Positions 35,122 to 44,592 of a stretch of DNA of 64,000 nt are shown piece after piece. The position numbers and the translations under genes were made by a program. Source of the DNA: Lineus longissimus (lineage: Eukaryota > Nemertea > Pilidiophora > Heteronemertea > Lineidae); assembly GCF_910592395.1 (NCBI RefSeq), contig NC_088308.1, positions 10,681,001 through 10,745,000 of the forward strand, read 5' to 3'. Under the pieces are notes generated by a model. It worked only from the letters and a program-made list of their open reading frames with translations, was not told the origin of the DNA and ran no database searches. The first letter of the stretch is position 1. Each line of letters opens with the position of its first letter.

Positions 35122-36870
35122 TTGCATGGATGTTTTCCTGAGTGGGATGACATTTTAAGGAAGTTGGAGCCTACACAAGTACCGGTTGAAAGGGTGAGGT
35201 CATGGATCAAAGACAGCGTTGACGTCCACGAGTTTTTCCAGCCTTTTAAAGGTAGTTTCAAGGGAAAGGCATATGATTCTGAGCAGCCACCCTCATTGTT
35301 TTTGCCTTATGCCCCTAATTGTAAGGATTTTTCGGGTTTCATAGCTAAGGAGCAAGAAAAGAAAATTGCAGATGGTGCTATTTCATTATTAGGGAGGGTA
35401 GGTGAATGTGAGATGCCAAAGGTAATAATGCCTCTCACTATTGAACCGTCGAAACCAAGGATGTGTCACGATGAAAGATTCCTGAATCTGTGGATTACTG
35501 ATAATCCTTTCAAGCTTGAAACGTTAAAAGATATCCATAGGTTAGTTGCGCCAGGGGCTAGAATGGTGTCATGTGATGACAAGTCGGGTTACCATCATGT
35601 TAAGCTGTCGGAAAAGTCTCGTATGTTTTTTGGCATTCAGTTTGGAGGATGGGTTATGGTGTATAATACCTTTCCGTTTGGCTGGAAGGCTTCGCCATTT
35701 ATTTACCAGACCATTGGGATGGTAGCGACCGAGTATTTGAGGTCATTTGGAGTTTGCACAACCCAATACATTGATGATAGGTTTGCTGCTGAGTCCATTC
35801 GTTCTGCTGATAGAGTTGTGATTTTAGATATATTTAAAGTCTGCTATTCGTTGCTCGAGTTATTAACCCGTTTAGGATATACGTTTGCACTACTGAAGAG
35901 TATTTTTGATCCTGTCACTGCTCTCAAGCATTTAGGTTTTATAGTTGACTCTATTAGACAAGCATATACCCTACCCCGTGAAAAGGTCGAATATTTTGCG
36001 AAATTAAGGCGGTCGATTCTTGCTGCTAAGATAGTTGATATCAAAACTCTGCAACGATTTGTTGGAAAATGCATTTCCATGTCTTTGGTATTCCCAGCAG
36101 CAAAGCTTTACATCAGAGAGGTCAATATGGCCATCTCCATGGCTTCTACGAACAGTCGTCAAGTCATTCTAAACCCAGACGTAGTTGAAGAAATACAACA
36201 TTGGGAATTCATAGATACCTGGCAGGGTTCTATGACGTGGCTCTCCGAGCGCCATAAACAGTTATTGATGGCTACGGATGCCTCCTTGTATAAGTATGGT
36301 GTTTCAATATTGTCTGGTCAAAATTCCGGTTTGCAGTTCTCAGATTTCTGGTCGGATGGCGATGATTGGCCCATACATCTGAAAGAGGCGAATGCGTTGT
36401 TATCTACTCTAGAGTCCATGTTACCGGGTTTGTCCGATTCTAGAGTAGACGTTCTTACGGATAATAAGGCTATTATCTTCGCTTGGCAAAATCAGGGAAG
36501 TAAGGGTAGCAATTTGACACATATTATCAAGCGGATATTTCAGTTGGTATACCAGTATAATATGGAACTCAATTTGAAATTTGTGCCGTCGAAGGATAAC
36601 CCGGCTGACCGTTCGTCTCGATCTCTATCTGAAGAGGATAGAATGCTGTCAGACAGCTCGTGGCAGCTCCTTCAGAAGAGCTTTGGCCCCCACTCGGTTG
36701 ACCTCATGTCCCTTGATAGTAATGTGATGAACGATGGTCTAAATGGTCACTTGAAGCACTTCACCCCTGCCCCATCCCCATTATCTGCTGGAGTTAATTT
36801 ATTTGCTCAAGTATCAGGAATGAGGAAAATCCGTACGTTTTCCCGCCTACACCTATTATTTTCCCTGTGA
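35122..36870 (+). CDS. DIRS-like reverse transcriptase-RNase H
   Basis: 582 codons; no ATG at 35122 (TTG), so the natural start is probably further upstream, perhaps the frame at 34890 joined by splicing. RT blocks: KPRMCHDERFLN, VSCDDKSGYHHV (first Asp), FPFGWKASPFIYQ and the catalytic box TQYIDDRFAAES. RNase H follows: LLMATDASLYKYGVSIL, KEANALLSTLESM, VLTDNKAIIFAW and KDNPADRSSR. A late block (VDLMSLDSNVMND, SAGVNLFAQV) is typical of DIRS-order proteins. Near 36815 the frame slips: the expected continuation (ENPYVFPPTPIIFPVINFLI) is in another frame and runs to about 36965. No methyltransferase or hydrolase domain seen. Confidence 0.9.
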   Translation: MHGCFPEWDDILRKLEPTQVPVERVRSWIKDSVDVHEFFQPFKGSFKGKAYDSEQPPSLFLPYAPNCKDFSGFIAKEQEKKIADGAISLLGRVGECEMPKVIMPLTIEPSKPRMCHDERFLNLWITDNPFKLETLKDIHRLVAPGARMVSCDDKSGYHHVKLSEKSRMFFGIQFGGWVMVYNTFPFGWKASPFIYQTIGMVATEYLRSFGVCTTQYIDDRFAAESIRSADRVVILDIFKVCYSLLELLTRLGYTFALLKSIFDPVTALKHLGFIVDSIRQAYTLPREKVEYFAKLRRSILAAKIVDIKTLQRFVGKCISMSLVFPAAKLYIREVNMAISMASTNSRQVILNPDVVEEIQHWEFIDTWQGSMTWLSERHKQLLMATDASLYKYGVSILSGQNSGLQFSDFWSDGDDWPIHLKEANALLSTLESMLPGLSDSRVDVLTDNKAIIFAWQNQGSKGSNLTHIIKRIFQLVYQYNMELNLKFVPSKDNPADRSSRSLSEEDRMLSDSSWQLLQKSFGPHSVDLMSLDSNVMNDGLNGHLKHFTPAPSPLSAGVNLFAQVSGMRKIRTFSRLHLLFSL

Positions 36871-37148
36871 TAAATTTTTTGATACAAACCGGGGTGAAAG
36901 TGTGCACAATCGTTCTTCCTTATCATATCGAGACACCTGCATGGGCCCCGGTGGTTAGCATGTATTAGTTGGCCTCGTTTTGCCTAGGGAGAATTGGCAA
37001 AACGGGAGTGATCAGGGTACCTTCTAAGGAAGGCTTCAGTCTAGATAATAGAGGAAGGATTAAATGTTCCGTTGTTTGTACATAGACTGTGTTTTCATTA
37101 AGATTGTGTAATGGCTATTGTTATTTGCCGAGTACCGGGAAAAGGGAG

Positions 37149-38329
37149 ATGAACGTCGACACCTTTGCAATTGACGAGAGGTTAAGCTATTTGGATTCCT
37201 TATGGGAATCTTCAGCTGCTGAAAAGAAAAGATTGGCGGTCACAAGGGGTCTTCTGGATTTCCTCCAACAATTGCCGGGAAATCTAGGATTGATGTCCTG
37301 TAGTCCGCATAATTTAAGAGAATTCTTCGTTTGGAAAGATAAAGCTGGAAGGACGAAAGTCCACGACGTTCATTGCCCTTTTCTTGGTATGAAAACAAAG
37401 TCGGAGTGCTCATGTCCGTCCAGGTTAGCTGTCAGGACGGTTAACAATTTCGTTTCGACGTTAGTAGAGGTTTTTGACCAGCTTGGTAGAGGCAGAGTGT
37501 GGGATATTGAAAAGCAGTCTGGAAATCCGGCAAAGTCTCCGCTGATTAAAAGGTATATAAAGCAGATTGGTGAAGAGCAAGCTACAGCCCATATTTTGCC
37601 TAAACAGGCTAAGCCGATTTTCCTTGGGAAAATTGCAGAGATTGCTTCGTATATTGACAATGAATTCTTACGAACGGATATGCTACCAAGGCAGAAATAC
37701 GTTTTGTTAAGTGACCAGGCATTTCTTCAGTTACAGTTTTTTGCCGGTGATAGGCTCGCGGACCTATCTGCTGTTCCTACACAAGAGATTAGATACCTAC
37801 CTGATAATTCGGGTATCCGGTTCTGTCACACGTTCACTAAAACTGTAAGATCCTCAAAGGATAAGCCTAATTCGTTTGTTGTTAAGAAGTGTGAAGATCA
37901 GGTTGTTTGTCCGATCTATGCTTTGCAACGATATTTAAGCTGGTCGAAATGTTCAGGGGTTGATCTTGCTAATGGTTATCTATTCAGGATGGTCACGGAG
38001 GCTGGTCTGGTTTTAGATCAACCAGTTTCATACTCGGCAATGTATGCTCGTTTAAAGGAGTGTTTGGTCACTTCGGGAATTTTCGAGGGCGAGACACCCC
38101 ACAGCTTTAGGGCCGGCTGGTAATGTCAGGGGCTGCTCAAAATGAGCAGGAAATGATGGATCACCTTGGTTGGCATACACCCGAATCCTCTCGGTATTAT
38201 TCCAGGATTAAAGCTTTGCAAGATGCCGCGATGGTGGCAAAACGTTTAGCAAGGTCAACCCCCGATTCGGATAAGTTTGAAAGATTATTTCGGTCTCTGA
38301 CTGACAACGGTTCTGCGTTAACCGTTTAG
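37149..38329 (+). CDS. DIRS-like tyrosine recombinase, one frameshift
   Basis: Likely start ATG 37149 (MNVDTFAIDERLSYLD). The N-terminal SAM-like domain is followed by the catalytic domain with the first Arg in QFFAGDRLADLSAV and the H-x-x-R block TPHSFRAG just before 38121. There a TAA interrupts; the frame resumes at 38123 with VMSGAAQNEQEMMDHLGWHT and ends with the nucleophile block ESSRYYSR. The complete R-H-R-H/W-Y set is therefore present but split by a one-base shift (TAATG overlap). The recombinase would insert the circular DNA copy of the element. The stop of the second frame is at 38327-38329. Confidence 0.88.
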
Positions 38330-38698
38330 TTTGAATAAGTTATCTTTTGCCGGTATGTGCGTTTAAAACAATAGATCGGGTTCGAGTAATCTACACAATT
38401 GATTGTGTCAGAGTTGTAATTGTGAATTAGGTAAATTTGTACATATACACACGGCTGCGTCATTGATGAGGGACTGTCGTGCCCGTTTCTGCATACTGTT
38501 CGTTTGCTTTAATTATCGTTCAGCGAATAAATATGTTTTCTATTACACAATCATTATTTCTGGTTTTATTCCATCAGTTCAGTGTAGGGAAGGGTTGGGA
38601 GTTATGGGATTGAAATTGAGTAATGGGATGAAATAATGAAATAGGGATGATTTATTAAATTTTGAGTATACTTTGCATAAAACGATTCCTGTGGGAAC

Positions 38699-38778
38699 GT
38701 TTGCTTAGCTCTTTCCCAAATACTCAATAATATTGTCGAAGGAATGAGAGGAACGTGACGACACTAAGGATGAGAGAA
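38699..38778 (+). repeat. DIRS-like split repeat B1
   Basis: 80 bp, GTTTGCTTAGCTCTTTCCCA to GATGAGAGAA; matches B2 closely. Confidence 0.9.
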
Positions 38779-38783
38779 CATTC

Positions 38784-38839
38784 TTAGTGTCGTCACGTGG
38801 CGATCATTGATACGTCACTTCTCGTTTCGCGGAGATCGG
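38784..38839 (+). repeat. DIRS-like split repeat A2
   Basis: Matches A1. With the end of B1 it forms a perfect 16-bp inverted repeat: ACGTGACGACACTAAG (38753-38768) and CTTAGTGTCGTCACGT (38783-38798) around a 14-nt loop, a plausible recombinase core site. Confidence 0.9.
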
Positions 38840-39020
38840 CGGGAGGCAACGGATTGAAGGCTCCACGGATTTATCAGCCATATCTGAATTGATTGGCTAC
38901 AAAATGGTATCTGCACTGGATATAATAAGACAGTGCTCCAGGAGGCAAATGGCCGGCCCCCCCCCCCCCCCGCCCGGATAGGATCTGAAGTTATTTGCAG
39001 TCCTCTCTTTCTTTTGGTAA

Positions 39021-39100
39021 GTTTGCTTATCTCTTTTCCCAATACTCAATAATATTGTCGAAGGAATGAGAGGAACGTGACGACACTAAGGATGAGAGAA
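39021..39100 (+). repeat. DIRS-like split repeat B2 (right end)
   Basis: Second copy of B, GTTTGCTTATCTCTTTTCCC to GATGAGAGAA; the element ends here or a few bases earlier at CACTAAG. Confidence 0.88.
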
Positions 39101-39887
39101 TATAATCTATTCAACCAGGACATTACTATTTTGACCATACTCCCACCCCACTTTCCTCAACAATGGACTTAAAAGTAGTATTTATGGGTTTGGTAGTGGG
39201 ACAGGTAAATGGAAGAATAGAGTATTTGGGGTCAGTAGCAAATATTGAATAAATGAAACAGTCTTTCAGGTTCACAAATCTTCCTAATTATGAGAAACAA
39301 AGGAATTTGTTTGGTGCATGGAATAAGCAAACTTGCAGATTTTTTCTTAAAACCTTATCTATGCGTAAGTAAGGGTCATTGCTAGGGCAAGCTAACATTT
39401 TGAAGGAAAAAATCACATATAGTTTATGAGTAAATGGTGATTGTATTTGCAGCTTTTTCAACTTCTTCCATGGCAAAACTGCCCGTCGTTGGTGTGAGGT
39501 TTTGTCTCCACCTTACTCTACCAAATATGCTGGTAGGCCTAATTTGCTCTATCTATACATAAGGACACCAATATCGCAAAGAAGGACCCCATAATCCCTT
39601 CGAACATCATTCGATCATCCCTCCCAGCCATTGGGTTTGTTGTTGAATAGAACAGTTCTAGAACTTACTGTTGAACTGTGCCGATAGACTTTCGACAGTT
39701 CAAACAATACAATAGAAGGTAATGTTCTGTCACTGTTTCAACCAACAGCACATTTCAGTGGTTACCTGGCCTGAACTGATTACATGACAGATAGATCACG
39801 GTCATGATCAATTATAAACTGATACACCTGCATCAAATGGGTCTTATCCACCGAATACTACATGCACACACTACAAATTTTTACATA
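39101..39887. other. spacer between DIRS-like and Tigger-like elements
   Basis: No gene. Includes the inverted partner (39278-39500) of the repeat at 27870-28105. Confidence 0.5.
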
Positions 39888-42475
39888 CTGTGGCCGCTCA
39901 CTTAAGCGGCCTTCTCGTCTGTAATACCTATTTATAATATCGCCAACCCATAGTTCCCTTGCTGGCACGTGATTGGGCAGATAATTTGAGTAGGCATTGG
40001 TCAAAGATAGAAGACATGGATTGGCAGGCGGCCTCACGAAAATTGACACAGTTTTAGTATGGACAGGCTGCTCTTGGTTTATAATCATGAAATTAACATC
40101 TAGGGCCTTTGTGGCCGTATGTTGACATGTTTTCCATACAATTGGCCATGTGAGGTTTGTGGCAAATGTCATGGAGGGGTAATTCATGTCCTCCGTAACA
40201 AAATCTTGGACAAATTAACCCTTCAATCACAGCTGCAGAACTTTTACTTCGAATTCGTTTTCTGCTAAGGTACGGGTTTTTGTTCACATTCTTAACCGAT
40301 TGACCTATCAATTTAAAACTTAGTGTGTGGGTACCTTATGGTAACACCAAAACTTGCAAACCAGAAACCAGGCAAATAAAATCACACTTTGGCCTGTAGG
40401 GGGCGCTTTGTAAAATCTCATGTCTCATGAATGCTGCTAGCGACAATCATGATTTCTTGGGTTCCTCTCATGAGAACAATGATATAAGCATTACCTATGT
40501 TTTTCACATTCGAAAACCTTCACAAATGTGTCACGTTTTGTTCCTATTTGACCCAGATCATTTCAAACATAAGGTGCTTCTGGGTAGCTCCTACAAATAA
40601 AACAAATAAAATTTGGCAATTGAAGACAAAAACACCTAAGGCAATGAATCCATATTAATACAACCTTTATTGATATCAATATCAAAGTGCACTCTCTCAA
40701 GTCCTCATTTTCACTGTCTCATATCAGGTTCAACATCAAACCGTATGTCCTCATCATCATCTGACAATTCTTCCTCCGCGAGCAACAGATCTTCAGCAGG
40801 CTGAGCATCCCCTAACAACTGGGCTGCCTGAAAGGCACGATCTGGCGCTTCAGGTGATACGTCAGCCCAAGCTTCACTCACAATGTTAATCACGTCTGTT
40901 AATGTAATCCGTGGGCACTGACCATCAGCAGCTGTGTGCTGCCGTTTCCGTAGCTTCCATTTGCTCCTTACGATGCATTTAAATCCATGGATAACCGTTA
41001 AATCCAAAGGTTGTACCAAGGATGTACATCGGGCCGGTATGAAGTCGACAACAACACCTGACTCAACTAATGGAAGGTTAAAGTCCTCCGCCTGATGTGG
41101 ACGAAACTGGTCCAGAAGCAGCAAAGTTCTTCCGGGCTCAGCATCCTCAAGTTGTGGCAAGAAAATCTCGTGAAGCCAATGTTGCATTGTTTCCGCATTT
41201 TGCCATCCACTACGAGATGACGTTACCCTTACGTTGTCGGGGATGTTGTCCAATGCTATTATTTCTCTGATGAAACCAGGCTGTCTAAATATGATCTGCG
41301 CAGGAGCTTTACGCCCATTCGTCCCGATCGCAAGAGTGACGGTACAACCCAGCTTATGATTACCACGACTGGTTTTGATATCCACATTTGGGGTTCCTTT
41401 AGTTTCGGCTGTATAGAGCGGGCGAAAGTCCAACTGCATGAATGTTTCATTCATATTCCAAATTGTTTGAATTTCTAAAGCGTGAACAGTGTCTCTCACT
41501 CCGTCACGGAAGTTCTGTACCCGTTCATTGGCGTCAGCGGGAAGTACCGTAGAATTTGTCGTCCGGCGACGGAAAACAATGCGTTTCCTCTGCATAAACC
41601 TGGTGATCCATCCATCGCTGGCCCGAAACAACGATCGCTGAGGTCGATTTTGGTATAGTTCTTGTCTCTCCTGTAGCGGCAAGTCGTCCACCCAGTCTTG
41701 AAAGATTTGAAGGGCCGCATCGCGCAAGTCATTCCTTAAGACCGGCAGTGCAATCCTCATCTGATCAATAAATGACTGATAGACACTTTCTTCCAATTCC
41801 GGCCAACACCCGCTGTGATCTTCTCTGACTCGTCGAGAATGGGAATTTCTTTCCATCTGTTCCATTAAATTGTTGATATCGTTTATCCATCGTCTGAGGG
41901 TGGTGACAGGTATGTGGTACCGTCTCGCGTATTCTGCAGGGTTAAGGAGTCGGCCTTGTAGAATTAAACCCTGGCACTCCAAGACATGTCGGACCTTGGC
42001 CTCCACCGTATAACTATGGTGCCTCCTTGGTAGGCCTATTGGAGCACCATCCCCGTTATCTGGGTCCATGAGCCAAGCGGTTGCAAGGAATGCAACCAAA
42101 AATATCGCTGTCAACTTTAACGTCATCTCTAAAATCATTAGCATTACAGAATGGGACATACTGCAGGTGGAAGCCTGTGGTCATTACACAAACTTCACAC
42201 AACGGCCTGGGGAAAATTACCAAAGATCTTTTTTATTCTTATTCATAACGAAAATGACCACAACACGTAGGAGTGGGATGAAGGCACATCGATTTCATGC
42301 TAGCACTGAACTGCCGGGTGTAAATTTCGTAAGGCCGCCTGCCAATCCAGGTCTTTTATCTTTGGCCATACCTACTCAACTTATGTGCCCAATCCCGTGC
42401 CAGCAATGGAACTATGGGTTGGCGATATTATAAATAGGTATTAGACTAGAAGACCGCTTAACTGAGCGGCCACAG
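39888..42475 (-). mobile_element. Tigger/pogo-like DNA transposon 2, long TIRs, TA duplication
   Basis: 2588 bp. TIRs of about 163 bp (39888-40050 and about 42313-42475): both start CTGTGGCCGCTCA and share TAATACCTATTTATAATATC and GATTGGCAGGCGGCCT, with roughly 90 percent identity by eye. TA flanks both ends (39886-39887, 42476-42477). Each TIR tip holds a hairpin, GGCCGCT-CACTTA-AGCGGCC on the left. The single gene is the 482-codon transposase at 40711-42159. Such long TIRs are unusual for pogo-like elements. Confidence 0.9.
40711..42159 (-). CDS. Tigger/pogo-like DDE transposase, full length
   Basis: 482 codons, intact, ATG at 42159, stop at 40711. Order: hydrophobic N-terminus (LKLTAIFLVAFLATAW), then a second Met (MDPDNGDG) that may be the real start; an HTH block (YARRYHIPVTTLRRW); a CENPB-type HTH (SLFRASDGWITRFMQRKRI); a DDE_1 core with TIWNMNETFMQ, RTLLLLDQFRPHQ and RCTSLVQPLDLTVIHGFK; an acidic tail (EEELSDDDEDIRFDVEPD). 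In pogo/Tigger proteins the first catalytic residue is the Asp of NMDET; here it is Asn, so catalysis is doubtful although the frame is open. Second and third Asp are present. It cuts DNA at TA targets if active. Plus-strand ORFs here are shadows. Confidence 0.9.
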   Translation of the reverse strand: MSHSVMLMILEMTLKLTAIFLVAFLATAWLMDPDNGDGAPIGLPRRHHSYTVEAKVRHVLECQGLILQGRLLNPAEYARRYHIPVTTLRRWINDINNLMEQMERNSHSRRVREDHSGCWPELEESVYQSFIDQMRIALPVLRNDLRDAALQIFQDWVDDLPLQERQELYQNRPQRSLFRASDGWITRFMQRKRIVFRRRTTNSTVLPADANERVQNFRDGVRDTVHALEIQTIWNMNETFMQLDFRPLYTAETKGTPNVDIKTSRGNHKLGCTVTLAIGTNGRKAPAQIIFRQPGFIREIIALDNIPDNVRVTSSRSGWQNAETMQHWLHEIFLPQLEDAEPGRTLLLLDQFRPHQAEDFNLPLVESGVVVDFIPARCTSLVQPLDLTVIHGFKCIVRSKWKLRKRQHTAADGQCPRITLTDVINIVSEAWADVSPEAPDRAFQAAQLLGDAQPAEDLLLAEEELSDDDEDIRFDVEPDMRQ

Positions 42476-42839
42476 TATATTAATTGTAACGTACAAAAGG
42501 AAACAAATCAAAGTAGATTCTATTTTTAAACACTGAGTTATCATCGCTACTTTCCATATTACTACCCACCCACTGGATTGGCCTAAGCTCTACCATGGCA
42601 ACACTCATTACTTATTCATGTGTGTGTACACTAGTGGCACATAGGGAGATAAAAAAACACAACAGGACCATTGCCTCAAAGTTGGACTCAGTTGTAAAAA
42701 CAGTTGTACATAGAATGGGGAGTGAGAAGTAAAATTGGGTAGTAGGGAACAAATGCAGCTCAGTGGTACAAGAATCGTGAATCGATAGACTGGTGCCTGA
42801 TCTACAGCTGCCGAAAGAAACGCTATATATCTGTTTTTT
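42476..42839. other. no gene recognised
   Basis: AT-rich spacer between the Tigger-like element and a hairpin-type repeat. Confidence 0.5.
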
Positions 42840-43503
42840 AAACTTTTAGTGGTTTTTGGCTCACCTGTGAGCCTTTACAATGACGCAGCGTCCGTCGTCC
42901 GTCGTCCGACATGGGTAGCACGTTTCGTAACCGCTGAAGCTATTGAACTCCAACTTGGTACACATGTACCCCTTGGCGACCGCTACTCAGAGACCGAATC
43001 GCGACCTCATATGATTCACTGTTTGGCCACCAAGGGGCCAAGCGTCAAAAGTTAAAACATGCATTTTCTCACTTAATACTAGTCCGAAATATTTTTAAAA
43101 AATATGGTAGGTACTTCTAGCAATGCTACATCACATATCCTCCGGCTTTTTGATTTGACTTACTTTTCAAGGTCACAGAAGTCAAAGTCTGTCGGCGACA
43201 CTGCCGTTAGATAATGGCGGCACGTTTTTTAACCACTTTAGCCAGAGATCTCAAGTTTGGCACAAATGTACCCCTGGGTGACTGCTACTTAGAGACCGAA
43301 TCATGGCGTCATATGATTCATGGTTTGGCAACCAGGGGGCCAAACGTCAAAAGTGAAAATATGTGATTGCTTCCTTATTACTCGTCCGAAAAAAATGAAA
43401 AAAATATGGTTGTACTTCTAACAATTGTGCATCATATATCCACCGCGTTATTTTTCCGACCTACTTTTCAAGGCCACAGGATCAAGGTCGTCTGGCGGCA
43501 CTG
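42840..43503 (-). mobile_element. diverged relative of the hairpin repeat (copy G)
   Basis: Reverse-strand copy: 3' end visible as GGTTTTTGGCTCACCTGTGAGCC near 42850-42875, followed by GTCCGTCGTCCGTCGTCCGAC, CGTAACCGCTGAAGC and TACACATGTACCCC, all complementary to the 1.16-kb family. Two of the three internal modules are present. The homology stops at about 43503, directly before the integrase-like exon, so the insertion seems to have cut that exon. Confidence 0.7.
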
Positions 43504-43506
43504 CTG

Positions 43507-43602
43507 ATGACCCTGTTTCATGAGATTCAAGACCAGGGTCTGTTCAGCGGCGAAGACCGAGACAAGGAGCTCATCAGATTCTGTTTCCAAAATTTGATTC
43601 AG
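43507..43602 (+). CDS. integrase-core-type protein, penultimate exon (5' part lost)
   Basis: Encodes MTLFHEIQDQGLFSGEDRDK then ELIRFCFQNLIQ and ends at the donor ATTCAG|GTAGGC. I recognise this as the block after the integrase (rve-like) core in a family of uncharacterised proteins widespread in fish and invertebrates, where a Trp-Trp/Ile start leads into LFxELxDQGLF and F-C-F-x-x-L-I-Q. In phase 0 it joins exon 56575-56910. The bases before 43507 belong to a hairpin-type repeat, so the upstream coding sequence has been replaced or displaced; I found no other exon of the core in the window. Probably a broken copy. Confidence 0.7.
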
Positions 43603-43925
43603 GTAGGCCTACTGGTATAGCTAGTATGATAAATAGGCACTATTATCAGATTCTACCATCTCTCATTCTACACCATTCACAAGTTTTGTGGGGAATACAT
43701 TTAGTGCCTGTAATCGAATCGGTCTATTTAAATTGGTTTCGGCCAAGGCATTTGCGTCTACGTTTACAGGTAACTGGTCAAACATATAACGATTACCAGT
43801 ACCGAATACTTTATACCGTATAGCTCTACATTGTATACTATGTGAGAGGTGCCTTACACGAATAAGCGATTTGGGATTTCAAAAAGAAGTTCATCTCCAT
43901 CACTGCTGTGAAAACAACACAATAT

Positions 43926-44117
43926 TATGGGCGGTTATTTCCGCATAAATAGAGGTTGTCTCAAATAGACATTTTATGTCGTGTTATGACTCGAATAGAC
44001 GTTTGGTGGCGCTCGTTTTAACGGAGACGTACCTGAAATAAACATATTGTGTCGTATCTCAAATAGACATACACTCAAATAGACGTTTGGTGGCGCTCGT
44101 ATCTCAAATAAACATAT
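43926..44117 (+). repeat. AATAGACGTTTGGTGGCGC module repeat, left half (split by BEL)
   Basis: Several modules built on CAAATAGACGTTTGGTGGCG, starting with GGGCGGTTATTTCCGCATAA. Continues at 50749 after the BEL insertion. An inverted copy lies at 56298-56550. Confidence 0.8.
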
Positions 44118-44547
44118 TGTGGCGAATGGGATTTGATGGACGAAACAAAGTTGTCGTTCTTCTAATGCGTGTTTATTAACAGTGCATTGTATTCTGAAAT
44201 GTGCAGAACAGTCAGTCAATAAAATGATATAAATCTTACATAATATATAAAAGGCAATGAATAGAAATTAATTTACATACAATCTGATCTATTCATACAT
44301 GTATTATGATATTTAAGATAAACGTACCTGAAGGTTTACGACTTATATTGTTTCGGAACTTTGAAAATGGAAAATACAAATGTGCGGTGTTCTCTGATGA
44401 CGGATGAATTGAAATTAAAACGTGCCGCTGCTGCGGATGACGCGCACTGTTGAGGAAAGCGTCATCGATGACGCGCGCTGCTGAGGATGCGGAGGCGCAA
44501 TATGATGGCGCGTTAATTACATGTATGGCGCGAAACAGTTCAGAACA
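44118..44547 (-). repeat. BEL 3' LTR
   Basis: Minus-strand 3' LTR. On plus it runs TGTGGCGAATGGG to CAGTTCAGAACA and is followed by ACCCTCCGGGGCGAAC, whose complement gives a purine-rich priming tract (GGAGGGT). Confidence 0.92.
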
Positions 44548-44592
44548 ACCCTCCGGGGCGAACAATGATGAGATACATTGTATTGATAATAA

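Larger units (their letters stand above)
32865..39100 (+). mobile_element. DIRS-order tyrosine-recombinase retroelement, Ngaro-like layout
   Basis: About 6.2 kb. Order: repeat A1 (32865-32920), gag-like ORF (34054-34764), RT-RNase H ORF (35122-36870), tyrosine recombinase ORF (37149-38329), then repeats B1 (38699-38778), A2 (38784-38839) and B2 (39021-39100). Split direct repeats of the form A1-ORFs-B1A2-B2 are the hallmark of Ngaro/PAT-type elements, which integrate through a recombinase and leave no target duplication; none is seen. The outer ends are also inverted (TTAGTGTCGTCACGT and ACGTGACGACACTAA). A TATA-like TATATATAAAG lies at about 33079-33090, upstream of the ORFs. Each ORF has one frameshift. 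Confidence 0.9.
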
